From positions 1 through 12,362 of the forward strand of contig JASHQT010000226.1 in assembly GCA_030039005.1 (NCBI GenBank): a stretch of 12,362 nt of DNA. Reading direction: 5' to 3'. The notes under the pieces are model-generated. The model was not told the DNA's origin. It made no database searches and worked only from the letters and a program-made list of their open reading frames with translations. Position numbers and translations under genes: made by a program. Origin of the DNA: Bryobacteraceae bacterium. Lineage in GTDB: Bacteria > Acidobacteriota > Terriglobia > Bryobacterales > Bryobacteraceae. The first letter of the stretch is position 1. Every line of letters begins with the position of its first letter. This document shows positions 7,591 through 12,362 of the stretch, one piece after another.

Positions 7591-7606
7591 CTTTAACGCG
7601 TTAAAG
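7591..7606. promoter_or_regulatory. 16-bp perfect palindrome, candidate operator between divergent genes
   Basis: CTTTAACGCGTTAAAG is fully self-complementary and sits in the 37-bp gap between the long repeat protein (start 7580, minus) and the S9 peptidase (start 7618, plus). It touches the ribosome binding site of the minus gene (7586-7592) and lies just beside a TATATA element at 7608-7613. A dimeric repressor bound here could control both genes. The central CGCG flanked by A/T arms is the shape of a helix-turn-helix dimer site, but I cannot assign a regulator family. Confidence 0.6.
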
Positions 7607-7607
7607 T

Positions 7608-7613
7608 TATATA
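7608..7613 (+). promoter_or_regulatory. Candidate -10 element, possible leaderless start for the S9 peptidase
   Basis: TATATA lies four bases before the ATG at 7618, and no Shine-Dalgarno exists in the preceding 30 bases. If this is the -10 box, transcription would begin at or next to the start codon, giving a leaderless mRNA. No good -35 was found (GCTCCT at the expected place). On the other strand the overlapping TATAAC could equally serve the minus gene, so the direction is not settled. Confidence 0.3.
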
Positions 7614-7617
7614 CATT

Positions 7618-10014
7618 ATGTCGCGCGCGCAACGGCTCAGCGTTCCCCTGCTGCTTCTGGCGGCGCTCGTCTTCGCAACGGACAATAGTTACCGTGAGCC
7701 GCCGGTCGCGGTGCGCGACGCGTTGCGTGCACTCCCGACACCCATCGTTTCGGTGAGTCCCCAGCGCGGCTACGCCATATTCATGCAGCCCGTTCGCTAC
7801 CCTCCGATCGCGGAAGTGGCGCAGCCGATGCTGCGGCTGGCGGGCATCCGGATCGATTCGAACACGAATGGCGCGCATCTGGCGCCATATTTCACCTCGT
7901 TCACTCTGATACGGCTTCCTGATGGTCAGGAGATCAGGCTCACGCTGCCCGCAGACGCGAAGCTGGGAGCTCCGGTTTGGAGTCCCGATGGGAGCAAGTT
8001 CGCGTTTACCCACACGGTGGCGCATGGGATCGAATTGTGGATCGGCACCGCGGCGACGGGCGCGACGCACCGCGTGGATGGCGTGAAGATCAACGGAGTC
8101 GCTCTGGGCGATCGGCGCGAGGGCACCGGGCCCGTTTCGTGGCTGGGAGACAATCGCACATTGCTGGTTCGAATCATTCCCGCCGATCGAGGCTCGCCGC
8201 CGGCCGATGCAGATTTGCCACTAGGTCCGCACGTGCAGGAAAGCCTCGGACATGCCGGCCCCGCGCCGACGTACGAAGATCTGCTCGCCACACCACATGA
8301 CGAGGATCTGTTCGATTACTATTCGCGCGCGCAACTCGCTTACCTCGATACGTCCAGCGGCAAAATCAGTCCGCTCGGGAAGCCCGCAATCTTTACGGCG
8401 GTGAGTATTTCTTCCGATCAGAAACATTTCCTCATCGGGTACCTGCATAAACCTTACTCCTATCAGCTCCCGTATGAATTTTTCCCGGAAGACATCGAGG
8501 TTTGGGACCGCGGCGCCAACGTCGAATGTAAAATCGCCTCGCTTCCCCTGGCCGAGCGAGTGCCGTACGCGGGGGTGCGTACGGGCCCTAGGGACATTCA
8601 GTGGCTGCCTGAATCGCCGGCAACGTTGACTTGGTCGGAGGCACTGGATCACGGCGATCCCAAGGAGGCAGTTCCCCATCGGGACAAGATCCTGATAGCG
8701 GCCGCGCCGTTCCACGACGCGCCCCGGGAGGTGTTCAAAACGCCGGAGCGTTTTCGCCAGTTTTGGCCCTTGGCCTCGGGCAAGGCGCTGGTAGAAGATT
8801 ACGAACGCAAGCAGCGCGTTGTGCGGACGTTTGAGATCGATTGGGAGCATCCGAGCGCCGAAGCGCGCGTGATTTTCAACCGGAATGAGCATGATGAATA
8901 CGACAATCCTGGCAATCCTGTGTTCGAGACCATGCCGGACGGACGCCGGATCGTGATTCAATCCGGCGATGACATTTATCTGACGGGCTTGGGCGCAACG
9001 CCTGCGGGTGACCACCCGTTCCTCGATCGATTCAACCTGGCGACCGGGAAAGCCGAGCGCTTGTTCCAGGCGAAGGGCGACGGGTATGAGGCGATCGTCG
9101 CTATGCTGGACGACACCGGATCGCGGCTGCTCACGCGGCAAGAGAGCCCGACGGAACCACCCAACTATTTCATCCGCGGGCAGGGCAGCGCGAAGGCTCT
9201 GACTCATTATTCGAATCCCATGCCGCAGGCGGCGGGAATCGAGAAGAAGCTCGTGACATATAAGCGCGCGGACGGCGTGCCTCTTTCGTTCACGCTGTAT
9301 CTTCCCCCGAACTACAAGCCGGGCCAGCGGCTTCCGGCGATCGTTTGGGCTTATCCGTACGAATACACGAACGCCGATACCGCCGGCCAAGTGACCGGCC
9401 ATGCGGCGCAGGCGTTTCCCGAGCTGAACTATCATCAACTGGTCACGCTGGGAGGTTACGCGCTGCTCGACAACGCCGCGATGCCGATCGTGGGCGATGC
9501 CGACACCGTCAACAACACGTACGTTGAGCAGCTTCAGATGGACGCGCAGGCGGCGATCGATCAGGCCGTGGAGATGGGCGTGGCGGACCGCCAGCGGATC
9601 GGAGTCTTCGGTCATAGCTACGGCGCATTCATGACGGCGAATCTCCTGGCGCACACGAAACTATTCCGCGCGGCCGTAGCAGAGAGCGGCGCGTACAATC
9701 GCACGCTCACGCCGTTCGGATTTCAGACGGAAAGCCGCACGTTCTGGGAGGCGCCCGATGTGTACACAAAAATGTCGCCGTTCTGGTTCGCGGACAGAAT
9801 CAAGGCGCCGGTGTTGCTGATCCACGGCGAGGCGGACGACAACACCGGCACGTATCCGATTCAATCCGAGCGTATGTACGCGGCCATTCGCGGAAACGGC
9901 GGCACGGTGCGCTTGGTGATGTTACCGGCGGAAGCGCACGGATATCGGGCGATCGAAAGCATGGAGCATGTTCTTTATGAAGAGCTGACGTGGTTCGACA
10001 AATACTTGAGATAG
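7618..10014 (+). CDS. Secreted S9 family serine peptidase, glutamyl endopeptidase type (S9D)
   Basis: A 798-residue prolyl-oligopeptidase-clan enzyme. The signal peptide is MSRAQRLSVPLLLLAALVFA (residues 1-20), so it works outside the cytoplasm. An N-terminal beta-propeller (about 45-530; blades such as PVWSPDGSKFAFTHT, GIELWIG) is followed by an alpha/beta-hydrolase domain (about 540-798). The catalytic triad is visible: Ser667 in GHSYGAFMTANLL, Asp740 in HGEADDN and His774 in LPAEAHGYR. WAYPYEYTN (577-585) is the region expected to supply the oxyanion tyrosine. The stretch SGAYNRTLTPFGFQTESRTFWEAPDVY is the hallmark of the plant chloroplast/bacterial glutamyl endopeptidase subfamily, which cleaves after Glu in peptides. 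No Shine-Dalgarno precedes the ATG at 7618, and an in-frame TAA at 7594 rules out an earlier start. It diverges from the long repeat protein over a palindromic gap. Confidence 0.93.
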   Translation: MSRAQRLSVPLLLLAALVFATDNSYREPPVAVRDALRALPTPIVSVSPQRGYAIFMQPVRYPPIAEVAQPMLRLAGIRIDSNTNGAHLAPYFTSFTLIRLPDGQEIRLTLPADAKLGAPVWSPDGSKFAFTHTVAHGIELWIGTAATGATHRVDGVKINGVALGDRREGTGPVSWLGDNRTLLVRIIPADRGSPPADADLPLGPHVQESLGHAGPAPTYEDLLATPHDEDLFDYYSRAQLAYLDTSSGKISPLGKPAIFTAVSISSDQKHFLIGYLHKPYSYQLPYEFFPEDIEVWDRGANVECKIASLPLAERVPYAGVRTGPRDIQWLPESPATLTWSEALDHGDPKEAVPHRDKILIAAAPFHDAPREVFKTPERFRQFWPLASGKALVEDYERKQRVVRTFEIDWEHPSAEARVIFNRNEHDEYDNPGNPVFETMPDGRRIVIQSGDDIYLTGLGATPAGDHPFLDRFNLATGKAERLFQAKGDGYEAIVAMLDDTGSRLLTRQESPTEPPNYFIRGQGSAKALTHYSNPMPQAAGIEKKLVTYKRADGVPLSFTLYLPPNYKPGQRLPAIVWAYPYEYTNADTAGQVTGHAAQAFPELNYHQLVTLGGYALLDNAAMPIVGDADTVNNTYVEQLQMDAQAAIDQAVEMGVADRQRIGVFGHSYGAFMTANLLAHTKLFRAAVAESGAYNRTLTPFGFQTESRTFWEAPDVYTKMSPFWFADRIKAPVLLIHGEADDNTGTYPIQSERMYAAIRGNGGTVRLVMLPAEAHGYRAIESMEHVLYEELTWFDKYLR

Positions 10015-10413
10015 GGTGAACCTGCTTTGCTTCCGGCAGCGCGAACACGCGAAATGCCGCCTCACCCTCCCTCCCGCTCTTTTCGCTTTCGAGTCATCGC
10101 ATCTGTAGAACCTTATCGAGCGGGTCGAGTGCAGTTTGTGGCCTTGAGCGAATGGCAGGCCATGTTGAGAAGACCGGGGCCGACGCACACGCGGACGTTA
10201 GCCGGGGCTTGGCGCACGACATCCTAACCGAATGCGCATGCTCGGCATCGAAAGACCGCCGCTGGTAGGGCTCTGACAGCATCCAACACTAGGAGCTATG
10301 GTCGGCCACATCCACTTCCCCTAGGCCGGGATCGAAAAATGGCCTTTCTGAAGACGAACGCCGCATGGAGGCTGCGGGCGTAAGCAATACAAGCAATAGA
10401 GGAGGTTGCGGCT
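10015..10413. other. 399-bp stretch without a recognisable gene
   Basis: Short open frames exist on both strands, but none has a recognisable domain, signal or ribosome site. No clear intrinsic terminator follows the S9 peptidase. Near the right end AAGCAATA occurs twice in direct repeat (10382-10389 and 10391-10398), just before the ribosome site of the next gene. A promoter for that gene should lie here, but I could not pick a convincing -35/-10 pair. Confidence 0.5.
10398..10406 (+). promoter_or_regulatory. Strong Shine-Dalgarno of the NDH-2 fusion gene
   Basis: AGAGGAGGT is nearly a full anti-16S match, with a spacer of seven bases to the ATG at 10414. It fixes the start and is by far the strongest ribosome site in the window after that of the permease. 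Confidence 0.8.
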
Positions 10414-12362
10414 ATGGAAGACACTAGAGTCGTCATCGTGGGTGGAGGATTCGCAGGTGCGACCTTGGCTGAGCAACTCAGTCGGGGCGTTGCGCGCAAT
10501 GTTGAAGTCGTGGTGATTAGCAGTGAAAACCACATGGTCTTCACTCCGATGCTGGCGGAGGTAGCGGGCCGTTCTCTTTCCGCGCTCGACGTAGTGGTCC
10601 CCGGCCGGCAGATCGCGCGCGGCGCCACCTGGATTACGGCCGCGGTGACCAGCGTCGATCTGAAGGAGAACGAAGTCGAGTACACACGCCCGGACGGCTG
10701 GAGGGCGACGCTTTCCTATGCTCACCTGGTGCTCGCCTGTGGCTCTGACGTCAATCTCGATGTGGTTCCCGGCATGGCCGCTCACGCCTGCACGCTCAGG
10801 ACCGTGGGCGATGGCTTCAGCTTAGGCAACGAAATCATCACCCGTTTTGAGCAGGCAGCCGCTGAGCCCAATGACGCCGAGCGGGAGCGACTGCTGACGG
10901 TAGTGGTGGTTGGCGGTGGGTTCACAGGAGTGGAAGCGGCGGGCCATGTGTTCGACCTGATGCGGAATATCAAGCCCTTCTACCCGCAGTTAAGCCGCAC
11001 TCAGCCACGGATGGTGCTTCTGCAACGGGGCGCAAGAATCGTTCCCGAATTTCAACACGATGCCCTTTCGGAGTTTGCTCTGCGGAAACTCCGCCAAAAT
11101 GGACTCGACGTTAGGTTAAGTACGGAGGTGAAAGAGGTCACGGCGCGTTACGTCCTGCTGGGCACAGGGGAACGGATACGTGCGGGACTAACCGTTTGTT
11201 CAGTCGGGACGGCACCGGTCGCGCTCATCAAGAAAATCGGCTTACCAGTGGAGCGGGGTCGCTTGAAGACTGAGCCGGACATGCGGGTGACTGGTTCGGC
11301 CAACGTGTGGGCGTTTGGCGACTGTGCCGCGGTTCCAAACGCCTGGAATGGGCAGATCTCGCCCCCGACAGCGCAGTTTGCACTGCGCCAAGCCAAACAA
11401 CTGGCTGCCAACCTGGTTCGGGTCCAACACGGAGAAGCAACGAAGCCGTTCCACTTTCGCCCGCAAGGCCTTCTGGCTACTATCGGCCACAAAAACGGCG
11501 TCGCCGAAATTTATCGTTTTAAGTTCTCTGGTCTGCTGGCGTGGTTTCTCTGGAGATGCGTCTATTTGATGAAGATTCCCACCATCGGGCGCAAGTTCAA
11601 TGTAGTCGTGGATTGGACTTGGGATATTTTCTTCAAGCCGAACGTAGTGGAGGTGCGCGCTGAACAACAGCAGCGATTTAGGCGGGCTCACTACGCCGCC
11701 GGTGACTTCGTCTGTCATAAAGGTGATCCGGCCGCTGGCATCTTTGTGATTAAGGCCGGCAAAGCCGGACTTTACCTGGATGAGGCTGCAAGCACGCCTG
11801 TCATCACCTGGACTCAGGGAGACCATTTCGGGGAGGTTGCATTTCTCGAACACTCAACATACCCAGCATCGGTGAAGGCGGAGACACCCCTGGACGTCAT
11901 CATTGTCGATCGCGCGAATTTCAGCGACCTGGCCGAGTCTCTTGGCCAGCTACAGAGAAACCTGGAGCTCGCGCTGTTCGCCAGGACGGCCTACACACGG
12001 TTCACCGCGATGGTGGCAAGAAATCCCGCGGTTGGCGCCCTAACGGTTGGCGATGTCATGACTTGTTCCGTCCAAACCTTGCCGCTCGAAATTACCTTAG
12101 CTCAAATCGTGCAGAAGTCTGAGGACGGGCACGCGGCCTTTCCGATCGCGGAAGGCGAAATCTTGAAAGGCTATTGCGGCCGGCGAGAGCTTTTCAGCGC
12201 GCTCGGTCGAGGTCTGCCCTTTGAGACACCGGTCCGCGATTTCATGCAAACAGACCCGCCCAGCGTTAAAGAGACCGATGCCGTGCTTACTGCAACCGCA
12301 GAGTTTCTCCGTAGCGACATCGATCTCATGCCGGTGGTTGCCGCCGATGGCAGCGGCAGACT
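10414..12362 (+). CDS. Type II NADH dehydrogenase-like flavoprotein fused to cyclic-nucleotide-binding and CBS domains (C-terminus outside window)
   Basis: At least 649 residues, cut by the window end. Residues 1-410 are an NDH-2-type FAD/NAD(P)H oxidoreductase that would pass electrons from NAD(P)H to quinone without pumping protons. The FAD Rossmann motif is [17 protein letters not shown] (7-23), the NADH-site motif is [15 protein letters not shown] (163-177), and the second FAD motif is VWAFGDCA (298-305, Asp303). [12 protein letters not shown] and the amphipathic C-terminal part ([19 protein letters not shown], about 371-389) match the membrane-associating end of NDH-2. Next comes a CRP/cNMP-type beta-roll at about 420-512 ([26 protein letters not shown], then [20 protein letters not shown]). 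A CBS-domain pair starts at about 545 ([14 protein letters not shown]; second repeat [19 protein letters not shown]). Plain NDH-2 enzymes are about 400-450 residues, so the tail looks like a sensory or regulatory module. The frame is continuous through all junctions, so the fusion is not an artefact of a missed stop within this window. Confidence 0.88.
   Translation, partial: MEDTRVVIVGGGFAGATLAEQLSRGVARNVEVVVISSENHMVFTPMLAEVAGRSLSALDVVVPGRQIARGATWITAAVTSVDLKENEVEYTRPDGWRATLSYAHLVLACGSDVNLDVVPGMAAHACTLRTVGDGFSLGNEIITRFEQAAAEPNDAERERLLTVVVVGGGFTGVEAAGHVFDLMRNIKPFYPQLSRTQPRMVLLQRGARIVPEFQHDALSEFALRKLRQNGLDVRLSTEVKEVTARYVLLGTGERIRAGLTVCSVGTAPVALIKKIGLPVERGRLKTEPDMRVTGSANVWAFGDCAAVPNAWNGQISPPTAQFALRQAKQLAANLVRVQHGEATKPFHFRPQGLLATIGHKNGVAEIYRFKFSGLLAWFLWRCVYLMKIPTIGRKFNVVVDWTWDIFFKPNVVEVRAEQQQRFRRAHYAAGDFVCHKGDPAAGIFVIKAGKAGLYLDEAASTPVITWTQGDHFGEVAFLEHSTYPASVKAETPLDVIIVDRANFSDLAESLGQLQRNLELALFARTAYTRFTAMVARNPAVGALTVGDVMTCSVQTLPLEITLAQIVQKSEDGHAAFPIAEGEILKGYCGRRELFSALGRGLPFETPVRDFMQTDPPSVKETDAVLTATAEFLRSDIDLMPVVAADGSGR

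Noticed and set aside
6831..7604. Plus-strand open frame (257 codons) opposite the long repeat protein
   Set aside because: No recognisable features, and it is fully covered by a gene with a signal peptide, a ribosome site and a paralogue in the window.
8221..9654. Long minus-strand open frame (477 codons) inside the S9 peptidase
   Set aside because: Arg/His-rich composition without any domain or motif, antisense to a peptidase with an intact catalytic triad; it is a product of GC-rich codon use.
10015..10413. Possible decayed gene or attachment site in the gap after the S9 peptidase
   Set aside because: Short frames were read on both strands without any recognisable family; no tRNA end, terminal inverted repeat or target duplication was seen.
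10296..10785. Overlapping minus-strand open frames at the start of the NDH-2 fusion
   Set aside because: They oppose the FAD-binding motif of a gene with a strong ribosome site and show no protein features of their own.

Overview
The window looks like bacterial chromosome from an Acidobacteriota-type genome, possibly close to Solibacter/Bryobacter. I infer this from the GC-rich coding sequence, the large share of secreted proteins, and two copies of a secreted family with the repeat PRTAxGKPxxS, which I associate with that phylum. No rRNA, tRNA, CRISPR array, insertion sequence or phage gene was seen.

Left part (1-3219, minus strand): an MdtABC-type RND efflux operon. The periplasmic adaptor gene (mdtA-like) is followed by an inner-membrane permease gene (mdtB/mdtC-like) that leaves the window at base 1. 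The two genes overlap by four bases (GTGA), and the permease ribosome binding site lies inside the adaptor gene. A perfect 21-bp tandem duplication sits at the 3' end of the adaptor gene.

Middle part (3220-7580, minus strand): genes for exported proteins. In transcription order they are a long PRTAxGKP-repeat protein with an extra C-terminal domain, a COG1228-type metal-dependent amidohydrolase (prolidase/imidazolonepropionase-like), a short PRTAxGKP-repeat paralogue, and a small cysteine-containing exported protein of unknown function. Between the long paralogue and the amidohydrolase, on the opposite strand, lies an apparent decayed C-terminal remnant of a phosphonoacetaldehyde hydrolase gene (phnX).

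Right part (7618-12362, plus strand): a secreted S9 serine peptidase of the glutamyl endopeptidase type (S9D) diverges from the long paralogue across only 37 bp, which contain a 16-bp perfect palindrome. After about 400 bp without a recognisable gene comes a type II NADH dehydrogenase-like flavoprotein fused to a cyclic-nucleotide-binding-type domain and a CBS-domain pair, cut by the window end. This fusion is the most unusual item here.

Functional reading: the peptidase, the amidohydrolase and the repeat proteins plausibly act outside the cytoplasm in peptide breakdown, with the divergent palindrome as a candidate shared control site. That link is inferred from position only. The efflux operon and the NDH-2 fusion look independent of it.
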